A DNA stretch of 64,000 nucleotides, taken from Anthoceros angustus (Eukaryota; Streptophyta; Anthocerotopsida; Anthocerotales; Anthocerotaceae). A program made the position numbers and the translations under genes. Where the stretch lies: the NCBI GenBank assembly GCA_010909165.1, contig VJWM01000011.1, forward strand, positions 744,001 through 808,000, read 5' to 3'. This document shows positions 21,666 to 34,499 of this stretch, piece after piece. Every line of letters begins with the position of its first letter. The stretch's first letter is position 1. The notes under the pieces are model-generated. The model did no database searches. It saw only the letters and a list, made by a program, of their open reading frames with translations, and was not told the origin of the DNA.

Positions 21666-22200
21666 AATTGTGTCGTCTGAGGTTTAAGGGGCAGCGGTTG
21701 GCGACATAGTTGAGAATCAGCGCCGCCGAACCCCCCGGTAAGTCTTGCTATTGTAAGAGTTGCTCTTGAACGCTCCTGTAATGTGCGGTTATACCTTTAC
21801 GCATATGGATTCGAGGAGGATGGTAGGGCATCAACTCATGAATGATGCCCTTCCGCTGCGTAATTCGATAAATTCATGACCGAGGTACTCTTTGGCGTTG
21901 TCGGTCGTAGGCGTTTGATGGTGGAGCCTATCCGAGTTTACGCCATGGCTACATATTCACGAAATTTGTCAAGACTTGATGTCTATTGTGAAGGAAATAG
22001 AGCTTGCAAAAGTGGCTCTATTCATCTAAGAATGAAGGAAATAGAGCTTGCAAAAGTGGCTCTATTCATCTAAGAATGACAAGAAATACACTGCTCCTCA
22101 AAGGATTGTGTAGACATGGGTCCACAAACATCCGAGTGTATGACTTCCAGTAAAGAGGTGGCTCTTGTAGGTGAGGGGTCATTGTAAGGCTTTTGAGTAA
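21665..22200 (-). pseudogene. Decayed copia integrase core
   Basis: Minus-strand frames contain broken traces of the integrase core, including the end of the catalytic region (MPYHPPRIHMRKGI in one frame, ERS-type residues in the next). A 44-bp tandem duplication at about 21990-22077 (ATGAAGGAAATAGAGCTTGC at the start of each unit) adds to the decay. Confidence 0.6.
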
Positions 22201-25200
22201 GTTTCCCAATTTGACTTTACAAAGAGTGTTGCATCAGTTTGAAAGTAAGCCCGTCTTTGTACAAGGCTTTATTTTTCACTACCCTATCTACATATGCTAG
22301 ACTAGGGTGACCTAATCTGATGCCATAAGAAAGAGGGACTTATCTTGGTTTAGCATCCGCTACATAGGCTTCTTTGTGTGTTTGTTGAACATGCTTGGTG
22401 GTAATGTGTAGATGATATAGGTCATGGTAAGGAAACCATTAGCTAGGACGAGTGGAACCGGGAGACTACATATGAAGTCAGTAAATGTACTGCAGTGCGA
22501 TCAGGTTAGTTTGTGTATTGAAAGCATTTCAGGCTTTGTACAAGGCTTTATTTTTCACTACCCTATCTACATATGCTAGACTAGGGTGACCTAATCTGAT
22601 GCCATAAGAAAGAGGGACTTCTGGTTTAGCATCCGCTACATAGGCTTGTGTGTTTGTTGAACATGCTTGGTGGTAATGTGTAGATGATATAGGTCATGGT
22701 AAGGAAACCATTAGCTAGGACCGGAGGTGTGGAACCGGGAGACTACATATGAAGTCAGTAAATGTACCGCAGTGCTGCGATCAGGTTAGTTTGTGTATTG
22801 AAAGCAAGTTTTTAGTCATACTAGGAACATGGAGTACCCTCTGTGAATGTTGTGTCCATGATTGAGTGCAACTTGATTTGCCCTTGGATGGACAAATCAT
22901 CATCTCCTAATAGCACAAATTGGCTGGTTGTAGAAGAGGTATAATTGCTGAACATCTCACGAGTGGCAGATGTGGTTGGTGGCACCGAGTCCGTGTACCA
23001 CATGTTAATGTCGGCTGTAAGAGATAGGCAAACGCCAATATTGTTGGAGATTTGTTGTTATTGTTGGGTCGACAACCATGTTGTTTTCTAATGGTCGCGT
23101 AGTGGCATTTGCTTGTTTCTTAGGCATTCATTCTCGAAATGCCACGGAATTGACACCAGCGTTTTCACTGTGGTGAAGAATTGTTATTGTTGGGTCCGAC
23201 AACCATGTTGCTTCTGCAGTCGCCGTGGTCACTGCTTGTTTCTTCCGGCATTCATTCTCGAAATGCCACGGAATTGACACCAATTGCGTGGGCCTTTCAC
23301 CGCCTGTGGAAGAAATGTATTTAGTTGTGCGAATATGGATGTCGAGGACCAAAACTTTGTCCCTTCCACGTCCTCTTCCTCTTCCGCGAGAGGTGTATAG
23401 AACATCTTTGTTGATTGGAGGAAGAAGGTCTTACAGATCCAACTCTGGATTTCTCTTCCAATGAGCTCCAACAACTTGTGACAAGGTGATACTTGGAAAT
23501 GCGTTAGTGTGGTACAAAGGATTGTGTAGACATGGGTCCACAAACATCCGAGTGTATGACTTCGATGAGGTGGCTCTTGTAGGTGAGGGGTCATTGTAAG
23601 GCTTTTGAGTAAGTTTCCCAATTTGACTTTACAAAGAGTGTTGCATCAGTTTGAAAGTAAGCCCGTCTTTGTACAAGGCTTTATTTTTCACTACCCTATC
23701 TACATATGCTAGACTAGGGTGACCTAATCTGATGCCATAAGAAAGAGGGACTTATCGGGTTTAGCATCCGCTACATAGGCTTGTGTGTGTTTGTTGAACA
23801 TGCTTGGTGGTAATGTGTAGATGATATAGGTCATGGTAAGGAAACCATTAGCTAGGACCGGTTTGTAACCGGGAGACTACATATGAAGTGGGGTAAATGT
23901 ACTGCAGTGCGATCAGGTTAGTTTGTGTATTGAAAGCAAGTTTTTAGTCATACTAGGAACATGGAGTACCCTCTGTGAATGTTGTGTCCATGATTGAGTC
24001 ACTTTACTTTGTCCTTGGATGGACAAATCATCATCTCCTAATAGCACAAATTGGCTGGTTGTAGAAGAGGTATAATTGCTGAACATCTCACGAGTGGATG
24101 TGGTTGGTGGCACCGAGTCCGGTACCACATGTTAATGTCGGCTGTAAGAGATAGGCAAACGCCAATATTGTTGAGATTTGTTGTTATTGTTGGGTCGACA
24201 ACCATGTTGCTTCTGCTGCAGTCGTGTGGCTCGCACCTTGTTTCTTCCATTCATTCTCGAAATGCCACGGAATTGACACCAATTGCGTGGGCCTTTCACT
24301 CGCCGTGGAAGAAATGTATTTAGTTGTGCGAATATGGATGTCGAGGACCAAAACTTTGTCCCTTCCACGTCCTCTTCCTCTTCCGCGAGAGGTGTATAGA
24401 ACATCTTTGTTGATTGGAGGAAGAAGGTCTTACAGATCCAACTCGGCTGGATTTCTCTTCCAACAGAGCTCCAACAACTTGTGACAAGGTGATACTTGGA
24501 AGTAACGTTGCTTGTGAGCTGACAAAAGTTCGATAACTTGCAGGCAATGAAGTTAGTAGGACAATAGACGCTTTCAACTCTGTTAGCGTTTCTCCAGCAG
24601 CTGCTAATCTTGCTCTTAAGGTTCGAAACCTATGTATATGGTGTTCCACGGTCTTATTGTCTTTCATGCGAAGTGAGTAGAAAACACGTGGCTTGATAAG
24701 AGACATAGAATCTTTTGTAGCAAACATGTCTTGGAATACCTTCCAAACATTGTGTGTGTTGCTTGCCCTTGAGTATGTTGCATCAGTTTGAAAGTAAGCC
24801 CGTCTTTGTACAAGGCTTTATTTTTCACTACCCTATCTACATATGCTAGACTAGGGTGACCTAATCTGATGCCATAAGAAAGAGGGACTTCTTTGGTTTA
24901 GCATCCGCTACATATAGGCTTGTGTGTTTGTTGAACATGCTTGGTGGTAATGTGTAGATGATATAGGTCATGGTAAGGAAACCATTAGCTAGGACCTAAT
25001 GTGGTCGGGAGACTACATATGAAGTCAGTAAATGTACTGCAGTGCGATCAGGTTAGTTTGTGTATTGAAAGCAAGTTTTTAGTCATACTAGGAACATGGA
25101 GTACCCTCTGTCGAATGTTGTGTCCATGATTGAGTGCAACTTGATTTCGTCCCTTGATGGACAATCACATCATCTCCTAATAGCACAAATTGGCTGGTTG

Positions 25201-28200
25201 TAGAAGAGGTATAATTGCTGAACATCTCACGAGTGGCAGATGTGGTTGGTGGCACCGAGTCCGGTACCACATGTTAATGTCGGCTGTAAGAGATAGGCAA
25301 ACGCCAATATTGTTGGAGATTTGTTGTTATTGTTGGGTCGACAACCATGTTGCTTCTGCAGTCGCCGTGGTCACTGCTTGTTTCTTAGGCATTCATTCTC
25401 GAAATGCCACGGAATTGACACCAATTGCGTGGGCCTTTCACTCGCCGTGGAAGAAATGTATTTAGTTGTGCGAATATGGATGTCGAGGACCAAAACTTTG
25501 TGTGTGGTTGTTGCTTCTGCAGTCGCCGTGGCTCGCTCGCTTGTTTCTTAGGCATTCATTCTCGAAATGCCACGGAATTGACACCAATTGCGTGGGCCTT
25601 TCACTCGCCGTGGAAGAAATGTATTTAGTTGTGCGAATATGGATGTCGAGGACCAAAACTTTGTCCCTTCCACGTCCTCTTCCTCTTCCGCGAGAGGTGT
25701 ATAGAACATCTTTTGTTGATTGGAGGAAGAAGGTCTTACAGATCCAACTCGGCTGGATTTCTCTTCCAATGAGCTCCAACAACTTGTGACAAGGTGATAC
25801 TTGGAAATGCGTTAGTGTGGTACAAAGGATTGTGTAGACATGGGTCCACAAACATCCGAGTGTATGACTTCCAGTAAAGAGGTGGCTCTTGTAGGTGAGG
25901 GGTCATTGTAAGGCTTTTGAGTAAGTTTCCCAATTTGACTTTACAAAGAGTGTTGCATCAGTTTGAAAGTAAGCCCGTCTTTGTACAAGGCTTTATTTTT
26001 CACTACCCTATCTACATATGCTAGACTAGGGTGACCTAATCTGATGCCATAAGAAAGAGGGACTTATCTTGGTTTAGCATCCGCTACATAGGCTTCTTTG
26101 TGTGTTTGTTGAACATGCTTGGTGGTAATGTGTAGATGATATAGGTCATGGTAAGGAAACCATTAGCTAGGACGAGTGGAACCGGGAGACTACATATGAA
26201 GTCAGTAAATGTACCGCAGTCGATCACGGTTAGTTTGTGTATTGAAAGCAAGTTTTTAGTCATACTAGGAACATGGAGTACCCTCTGTCGAATGTTGTGT
26301 CCATGATTGAGTGCAACTTGATTTCGCGTCCTTGATGGGGATCATCATCTCCTAATAGCACAAATTGGCTGGTTGTAGAAGAGGTATAATTGCTGAACAT
26401 CTCACGAGTGGCAGATGTGGTTGGTGGCACCGAGTCCGTACCACATGTTAATGTCGGCTGTAAGAGATAGGCAAACGCCAATATTGTTGGAGATTTGTTG
26501 TTATTGTTGGGTCTGACAACCATGTTGCTTTACGCCGGTCGTAGTGGCATTTGCTTGTTTCTTAGGCATTCATTCTCGAAATGCCACGGAATTGACACCA
26601 ATTGCGTGGGCCTTTCACCGTGGAAGAAATGTATTTAGTTGTGCGTAATATGGATGTCGAGGACCAAAACTTTGTCCCTTCCACGTCCTCTTCCTCTTCC
26701 GCGAGAGGTGTATAGAACATGCTGATTGGAGGAAGAAGGTCTTACAGATCCAACTCGGCTGGATTTCTTCTTCCAATGTAGCTCCAACAACTTGTGACAA
26801 GGTGATACTTGGAAATGCGTTGCTTGTGGTGACAAAGTTCGATAACTTGCGGGCAATGAAGTTAGTAGGACAATAGACGCTTTCAACTCTGTTAGCGTTT
26901 CTCCAGCAGCTGCTAATCTTGCTCTTAAGGTTCGAAACCTATGTATATGGTGTTCCACGGTCTTATTGTCTTTCATGCGAAGTGAGTAGAAAACACGTGT
27001 GCAGTTGATAAGAGACATAGAATCTTTTGTAGCAAACATGTCTTGGAATACCTTCCAAACATTGTGTGTTTGTTGAACATGCTTGGTGGTAATGTGTAGA
27101 TGATATAGGTCATGGTAAGGAAACCATTAGCTAGGACCATGAGGGGTCGTGGAACCGGGAGACTACATATGAAGTCAGTAAATGTACCGCAGTCGATCAC
27201 GGTTAGTTTGTGTATTGAAAGCAAGTTTTTAGTCATACTAGGAACATGGAGTACCCTCTGTGAATGTTGTGTCCATGATTGAGTGCAACTTGATTTCGCC
27301 TGCCCTTGATGGATCACATCATCTCCTAATAGCACAAATTGGCTGGTTGTAGAAGAGGTATAATTGCTGAACATCTCACGAGTGGATGTGGTTGGTGGCA
27401 CCGAGTCCGTACCACATGTTAATGTCGGCCTGTAAGAGATAGGCAAACGCCAATATTGTTGGAGATTTGTTGTTATTGTTGGGTCCGACAACCATGTTTG
27501 TGTCGCAGGGTTTCGCTTGTTTCTTCCGGCATTCATTCTCGAAATGCCACGGAATTGACACCAATTGCGTGGGCCTTTCACTCGCCGTGGAAGAAATGTA
27601 TTTAGTTGTGCGTAATATGGATGTCGAGGACCAAAACTTTGTCCCTTCCACGTCCTCTTCCTCTTCCGCGAGAGGTGTATAGAACATGCTTGATTGGAGG
27701 AAGAAGGTCTTACAGATCCAACTCTGGATTTCTCTTCCAACAGAGCTCCAACAACTTGTGACAAGGTGATACTTGGAAATGCGTTGCTTGTGGTGACAAA
27801 AGTTCGATAACTTGCGTGCAATGAAGTTAGTAGGACAATAGACGCTTTCAACTCATTGGCGTTTCTCCAAAGAAATGCTAATCTTGCTCTTAAGGTTCAA
27901 ACCTATGTATATGGTGTTCCACGGTCTTATTGTCTTTCATGCGAAGTGAGTAGAAAATTGATAAGAGACATAGAATCTTTTGTAGCAAACATGTCTTGGA
28001 ATACCTTCCAAACATTGTGTGTTGCTTGCCCTTGAGTATGTTGCATCATATTGCGATCTAGGAGAGAGTAATATATTTCTTGCCTTCTTATCCTTCTTGT
28101 GCCATGCTACAATGACATTAACGGCTGGTTGGCCTTATGCTTGCAAGATTTGCTGGAACACCGAGGGAGCCGTCCACGACATCCATGAGTTCATGCTCTT

Positions 28201-31130
28201 CAAAAATGCCAACCATGCGCATTTCCCGCAAAGTCGAGCCATTGAACCTATCTTTGTCCTTTATTTTTCACTACCCTATCTACATATGCTAGACTAGGGT
28301 GACCTAATCTGATGCCATAAGAAAGAGGGACTTCTGGTTTAGCATCCGCTACATAGGCTTCTTTGTGTGTTTGACTGAACATGCTTGGTGGTAATGTGTA
28401 GATGATATAGGTCATGGTAAGGGAAACCATTAGCTAGGACCAGCGAGGGCTGTGAAACTGGGGAGACTACATATGAAGCTGGGGTAAATGTACCTGCAGG
28501 CTGCGATCACGGGTTAGTTTGTGTATTGAAAGCAAGTTTTTAGTCATACTAGGAACATGGAGTACCCCTCTAAGCTGAATGTTGTGTCCATGATTGAGCT
28601 GCAACTTGATTTCGCCTGTCCCTTGGATGGACAGTCCGCTGTCATCTCCTAATAGCACAAATTGGCTGGTTGTAGAAGAGGTATAATTGCTGAACATCTC
28701 ACGAGAGTGGCAGATGTGGTTGGTGGCACCGGAGTCCAGGTACCACATGTTAATGTCGGCTCTGGTAAGAGATAGGCAAACGCCAATATTGTTGAGATTT
28801 GTTGTTATTGTTGGGTCCGACAACCATGTTGCTTCTGCAGTCGCCGTGGCTCGCTCGCTTGTTTCTTCCCATTCATTCTCGAAATGCCACGGAATTGACA
28901 CCAATTGCGTGGGCCTTTCACTCGCCGTGGAAGAAATGTATTTAGTTGTGCAGAATATGGATGTCGAGGACCAAAACTTTGTCCCCTTCCACGTCCTCTT
29001 CCTCTTCCGCGAGAGGTGTATAGAACATGCTGTTGATTGGAGGAAGAAGGTCTTACAGATCCAACTCGGCTGGATTTCTCTTCCAACAGAGCTCCAACAA
29101 CTTGTGACAAGGTGATACTTGGAAGTAACGTTGCTTGTGAGCTGACAAAAGTTCGATAACTTGCAGGCAATGAAGTTAGTAGGACAATAGACGCTTTCAA
29201 CTCATTAGCGTTTCTCCAAAGAAATTGCTAATCTTGCTCTTAAGGTTGAACCTATGTATATGGTGTTCCACGGTCTTATTGTCTTTCATGCGAAGTGAGT
29301 AGAAAACACGTGCAGTTGATAAGAGACATAGAATCTTTTGTAGCAAACATGTCTTGGAATACCTTCCAAACATTGTGTGTGGTTGCTTGCCCTTGAGTAT
29401 GTTGCATCATATTGCGATCTAGGGCAGAGAGTAATATATTTCTTGCCTTCTTATCCTTCTTGTGCCATGCTACAATGACATTAACGGCTGGTTGGCCTTG
29501 TACAGTTGCAAGATTTGCTGCTGGAACACCGAGGGAGCCGTCCACGACATCCATGAGTTCATGCTCTTCAAAAATGCCAACCATGCGCATTTCCCAGACT
29601 GCAAAGTCTGAGCCATTGAACCTATCTTTGTCCTTTATTTCAATTTTAGTGGTGGTCATGATGTGATGACCAGTGCTAATGTGCTTGTGGTGTGTGCTGA
29701 TTCTGCAGGTTCTACCTACAGGGGTACCATCTTACAGGATGGTAGAAGAGCTCTTAAAAAGTGAGGCTATTCACCAAGTGCACTCTCTGAGTTCGGGAGA
29801 GGATTGTATGAACTCAAATTTGCTAGTTTTGGTAATGGGGAGTATGCCATAAGAAAGAGGGACTTATCGGGTTTAGCATCCGCTACATAGGCTTGTGTGT
29901 GTTTGTTGAACATGCTTGGTGGTAATGTGTAGATGATATAGGTCATGGTAAGGAAACCATTAGCTAGGACCGGTTTGTAACCGGGAGACTACATATGAAG
30001 TGGGGTAAATGTACTGCAGTGCGATCAGGTTAGTTTGTGTATTGAAAGCAAGTTTTTAGTCATACTAGGAACATGGAGTACCCTCTGTGAATGTTGTGTC
30101 CATGATTGAGTCACTTTACTTTGTCCTTGGATGGACAAATCATCATCTCCTAATAGCACAAATTGGCTGGTTGTAGAAGAGGTATAATTGCTGAACATCT
30201 CACGAGTGGATGTGGTTGGTGGCACCGAGTCCGGTACCACATGTTAATGTCGGCTGTAAGAGATAGGCAAACGCCAATATTGTTGAGATTTGTTGTTATT
30301 GTTGGGTCGACAACCATGTTGCTTCTGCTGCAGTCGCCGTGGCTCGCACCTTGTTTCTTCCATTCATTCTCGAAATGCCACGGAATTGACACCAATTGCG
30401 TGGGCCTTTCACTCGCCGTGGAAGAAATGTATTTAGTTGTGCGAATATGGATGTCGAGGACCAAAACTTTGTCCCTTCCACGTCCTCTTCCTCTTCCGCG
30501 AGAGGTGTATAGAACATCTTTTGTTGATTGGAGGAAGAAGGTCTTACAGATCCAACTCTGGATTTCTCTTCCAATGAGCTCCAACAACTTGTGACAAGGT
30601 GATACTTGGAAATGCGTTGCTTGTGGTGACAAAAGTTCGATAACTTGCGGGCAATGAAGTTAGTAGGACAATGGGCGCTTTCAACTCATTGGCGTTTCTC
30701 CGGCTAATCTTGCTCTTAAGGTTCGAAACCTATGTATATGGTGTTCCACGGTCTTATTGTCTTTCATGCGAAGTGAGTAGAAAACACGTGTGCAGTTGAT
30801 AAGAGACATAGAATCTTTTGTAGCAAACATGTCTTGGAATACCTTCCAAACATTGTGTGTGGTTGCTTGCCCTTGAGTATGTTGCATCATATTGCGATCT
30901 AGGGCAGAGAGTAATATATTTCTTGCCTTCTTATCCTTCTTGTGCCATGCTACAATGACATTAACGGCTGGTTGGCCTTATGCGATTTGCAAGATTTGTC
31001 TTGGAAGAGCCGACATCCATGAGTTCATGCTCTTCAAAAATGCCAACCATGCGCATTTCCCAGTTGCAAAAGTCGAGCCATTGAACCTATCTTTGTCCTT
31101 TATTTCAATTTTAGTGGTGGTCATGATGTG
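22200..31130 (-). repeat. Array of about seven copia gag / GAG-pre-integrase fragments
   Basis: A block from the gag-protease region (landmark CATACTAGGAACATGGAGTA) recurs near 22814, 23946, 25081, 26258, 27232, 28545 and 30057, with spacings of 0.97-1.5 kb. Units include parts of gag (RMKDNKTVEHHIHRFRTLRA), the zinc-knuckle region (LVSIPWHFENEC), the protease start (DSGATNHICHS) and GAG-pre-integrase (IRLGHPSLAYVDRVVKNK). No unit is complete and all contain frame breaks. The array takes the place of a single gag gene in front of the integrase, so it looks like repeated unequal exchange inside one element, or an assembly product. Confidence 0.8.
29276..29659 (-). pseudogene. gag: copia gag N-terminal part
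   Basis: Begins at an ATG at 29659 with MTTTKIEIKDKDRFNGSDFA, then WEMRMVGIFEEHELMDVVDG and HNVWKVFQDMFATKDSMSL. This is the N-terminal UBN2 gag region. A second copy of the same start lies at about 31128. The frame breaks at about 29280. Confidence 0.8.
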
Positions 31131-31900
31131 ATGACCCGGTGCTAATGTGCTTGTGGTGTGTCTTTGATTCTGCAGGTTCTACCTACGGTACCATCTTACA
31201 GGATGGTAGAAGAGCTCTTAAAAAGTGAGGCTATTCACCAAGTGCACTCTCTCTCTGAGTTCGGGGATTGTATGAACTCAAATTTGCTAGTTTTGGTAAT
31301 GGGGAGTATGCCATATCAGAATTTTTGGATGAAGATGGCATATCGCAAATGAAGGAAACAACTAGGTCTTCGCTGAAAATTCAAAGTGGATTTAGCGATT
31401 TGTGTGTGTGCTGAGGCTAGGGCACAAATTGTGTGGCTAGTTGATGGAATTTTTTCTCTAATTGACCTATTTGTTTCTTCAACAAGATATTTTCTATTTT
31501 GGCTTTGCTTTGTTGTTCGTGTACTTCTTCACCTAAGACCTGGATTTTATATTGAATATGTGCAAGCTACTTTGTGACAGAGTAGAGATCTTGTCTTTGC
31601 TTTGGCTTTGATTGATAATTGTGCTGTGGTGGGATGTGCCCAGGACAGAAATGTGGAGGCGCTGGCCGACAAGGTGCAAATCGATTATGGATATTGCAAT
31701 TTCCAGCAAAACTTGAAGATGGCTATTGGTGGCTACATTTGCAATATCTGCTATTGAAATTCCTTGTCATGGCTTCCTAAACAATTTGTACTAGAGCATG
31801 ACCGTAAGCCAAGGCCAAGGGTGCAAGGAGCGCAAGATGTTATATTTCATATCAAGAAAAAGGTGTTAAATACAGAAAATGTTTTGTAACCATTTTAGTG
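31131..31900. other. copia leader-like sequence, no gene
   Basis: The stretch 31158-31320 repeats 29700-29850, the sequence in front of the gag start. It contains TACCATC-TTACAG-GATGGTA, a 7-bp inverted repeat with a 6-base loop. From 31320 to 31900 I see no coding signal. Confidence 0.5.
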
Positions 31901-32183
31901 TGCAAACCCTAATTCGAACTTAAACCAATAACAGTTCATAGCTGGATGGGTAGCTAGTTAGGGCTGCTACGGGATATATAATAATATATCTTAATAAGGG
32001 CCAAGGAGGCACCGGGGACATAGAGTCCCACCCTCCGGACATACAAAGTTTTAGTCTGTATGGCGAACCCCAAGAGACCGCCAAAGGCCCGCTTAAAGGG
32101 TGCAACCTACCGAGTAGGCCTGCACTTGCCAAATTCTTGTCCACTGATTGTTCATATGTAGGCACAAATCTCCAACACTCCAC
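31900..32183 (-). repeat. LTR-like end of a copia element
   Basis: On the minus strand a purine-rich tract (CTAGGTGGAG) is followed directly by TGTTGGAGATTTGTGCC, the usual junction of polypurine tract and 3' LTR in plant copia elements. A TATA-like TATTATATATC occurs inside. The start of the repeat at 32183 is well supported; the other boundary is a guess. Confidence 0.45.
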
Positions 32184-32189
32184 CTAGGA

Positions 32190-33050
32190 ATTTTAAATAG
32201 CATTTTTCTGCCTACACGCGCACTGAGCCGAGCTATTTGACCATCGCCGTTTCTCTATTTTGAATGCTCTACGGTGAAGAATGCTTGCTTAATTGCCACA
32301 AGAACAAACATAATGATGATCAGAAACTCAAGACGCTCACTCATGGTGAGGGATGTCATACTAAAGAATGTGCGACGCACTTCTAAGTAGCACTCAACAC
32401 GTAAGCTTAAGTGGCATTGCTTATCCCGACATCCCCTCATACCACGGAGCTTGTGTTACACCCAGTAATATAGCCTTGCCCTGCCTCGTTGGCAAGCAGA
32501 TTTCTGACCGCAATTCCTTCCACACCAAGGTCTCGTCTCACAGCTCCTGAAACCAGCTTGCGGCATGTATCCCAAACCCGTGACACACCAAGAGCAGGAA
32601 TCGGGAAATTCAAACCCTGCTAATAGCTGCATATCCACCTTCAACGGGATACAGCACTACACAACCTCCTCCAACCCCCACCGCAGAAGCCTCCAAATCC
32701 CGTACAGATCAGAGGTCATGAGAATGGAGGAGAGTGCCAGTCATAGGATATAGGTACCTAGGTATAGATATACGATGTTTTAAAAATCATCTCTAACTGT
32801 GCAAGTCTTCTTCCAACTTAAGATTATCTTAAATAGTATTGATAACAAGACTAACTTAAAATATCTTAAAATAATTATAATCAAGTATAAAATTAAAAGA
32901 AGTTAGTTAAGTAATTTAAAGCACCTTAAAGCAACCACGAAGAAGAATTCTAGCCACCCTTGCAACAACGTTTGGACCTAATGGGCCTAAGCTCCTTATG
33001 GAGTTTACAATACGAACCACCCATGAAACACTAAGTCCAAAGTAGTTGTT
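32190..33050. other. No supported gene
   Basis: The part next to the LTR-like end is probably the 3' internal region of that element. From 32760 to 32950 the sequence is strongly AT-rich. No coding motif was recognised. Confidence 0.4.
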
Positions 33051-33056
33051 ACCACA

Positions 33057-33460
33057 TCAACAACACAGTGCAAACCAATACAAAAGCGAACGCGATGGAT
33101 AGTCGAAGTCTTCAGCGAGGGAAGCGAAGGTCTCATCCTCCACAAAATCTTGCATGTGGTCATGAGAGCCAGCGGCTTGGTGGACCATGAGATGCCATTC
33201 GCCACTGTGTTGTGGACCTCCGACCGAATGATGTAGGTGGGATCTTGACATTGTGCGGAGATGATGCGTACCAGCTCCTCCTTGGCCTTGCCTTGTGCAC
33301 AGAGTGTGTCCAGATCGCCGATCAGGCGGAATCCTCGCTTCTCCTTCAGCAGGACAGTGAACACCGCTAGCCTGTGCTGGATGGGGAACACCGGCACAGC
33401 TCCGAATGTTCTCCACAGCATTTTCGCCAATGGTTTCCCCTTGCAGGGATCACAAACCAT
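33057..33460 (-). pseudogene. Gasdermin-like fragment, internally deleted
   Basis: A start at 33460 gives MVCDPCKGKPLAKMLWRTFG, then AVPVFPIQHRLAVFTVLLKE and FRLIGDLDTLC, closely matching the first 90 residues of the gene at 36000-36854. After NGISWSTKPLA the frame passes to HDHMQDFVEDETFASLAEDF, which matches the tail HMDDHMHEFVEDNW of that gene in another frame. About 450 bp of the middle are therefore missing. Its start lies within 20 bp of the caspase fragment on the other strand. Pseudogene. Confidence 0.6.
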
Positions 33461-33477
33461 TGCGCCTTGCCCGAGGT

Positions 33478-34495
33478 CTGAAGTTGAGAGTAGCCAAATT
33501 GTGAGCAAGAGGCACAAACTATAGCACAGCTTTGAGGGAAACCATCGTTCAGGTTTTCCCAGAAGGGATGATTGTGTACAGCATTTTAACATTGGTGATT
33601 GGGTTACGGAGATAGAAGTCCAGGTCCCAAGCGAAGCAGGAGGGCGCCGCGCCCTGAGAAGAAATTTCAAGTGTCCCGAGTTGTACTCCACACTCATAAG
33701 AAAGCTTTGCTGGTCTTCACCATGGTTCACTTACCATCCTTCAATCAGCGGTGTGCAGGTATCGTCTCGGGAAGACACTATCGGTGCAGCAAACAGTAGT
33801 CTGCTTATGGTACTGTCTGCTCATTTGTCCTTTTCTGCTCATTTCTGTTCAGGCTGGCATGCAATTGGCAGGAGAAACGTCTCACAGCCTCCTTGTGTGG
33901 ATGGATGAACAGGTCGTGGCTCATGGACGTCAGGAAGGAAAGAAGGAGCGAGTTGTAGGGCTGTAGCTGTAGCTTTTGATTTCAAGAAACAAGGGCAGAG
34001 CTCTGGTCGAATGATTTTTGGGCCGTTTGCATACGAGATGTGTGTTCCATGGCATCTTGATCCTGACCAGCCCTGGCAGGCTGGGACAGGATGTCCCTCA
34101 TTATTAAATCGCTTCGGAGGCTTGACTTTCCTTGACAATGACAACAGACAAAGCGGGCAGTAGCTTACACAGCAGCTAGTGCCAGTGCTAGCGTCTTAAT
34201 AATCGGCATGAAATTTCAGCTGTTGAAATGTGAATGAGATTTACTTTTCACTCATCACCGCCAGCACAAACATGTGTCTGTAGGTTAGTGTTGTCCTTCA
34301 GAATGGTTGCCTGTCGTTGCAGGACTTTGAATGGCGGTTACGCGTTAACAGCAGCAAATGACGAGGTCCAGGCTGTGGAGCTTGCTCCTGCAGGTGAAGC
34401 CTTTCCTGGATGACACTCTCGTGCACCTGGATTTACCTGTGCCGGAATTCTGCAACCTGTTATCAGCGCTTGAGAGGTTGAAAGCCTAGCTGGAT
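33478..34495 (+). pseudogene. Caspase p10 fragment with C-terminal exon, copy D
   Basis: Starts in the p20-p10 linker and continues through p10 (VTEIEVQVPSEAGGRRALRR, then KCPELYSTLIRKLCW), an exon after an acceptor near 33852 (AGMQLAGETSHSLLVWMDEQ) and, after a long intron-like stretch, the last exon from about 34329, ending in DDTLVHLDLPVPEFCNLLSA and ERLKA then stop near 34489. It is more diverged from copies A-C than they are from each other. It is the only copy here that still has p10 and the final exon together. No catalytic residues are present. Confidence 0.65.
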
Positions 34496-34499
34496 CACC

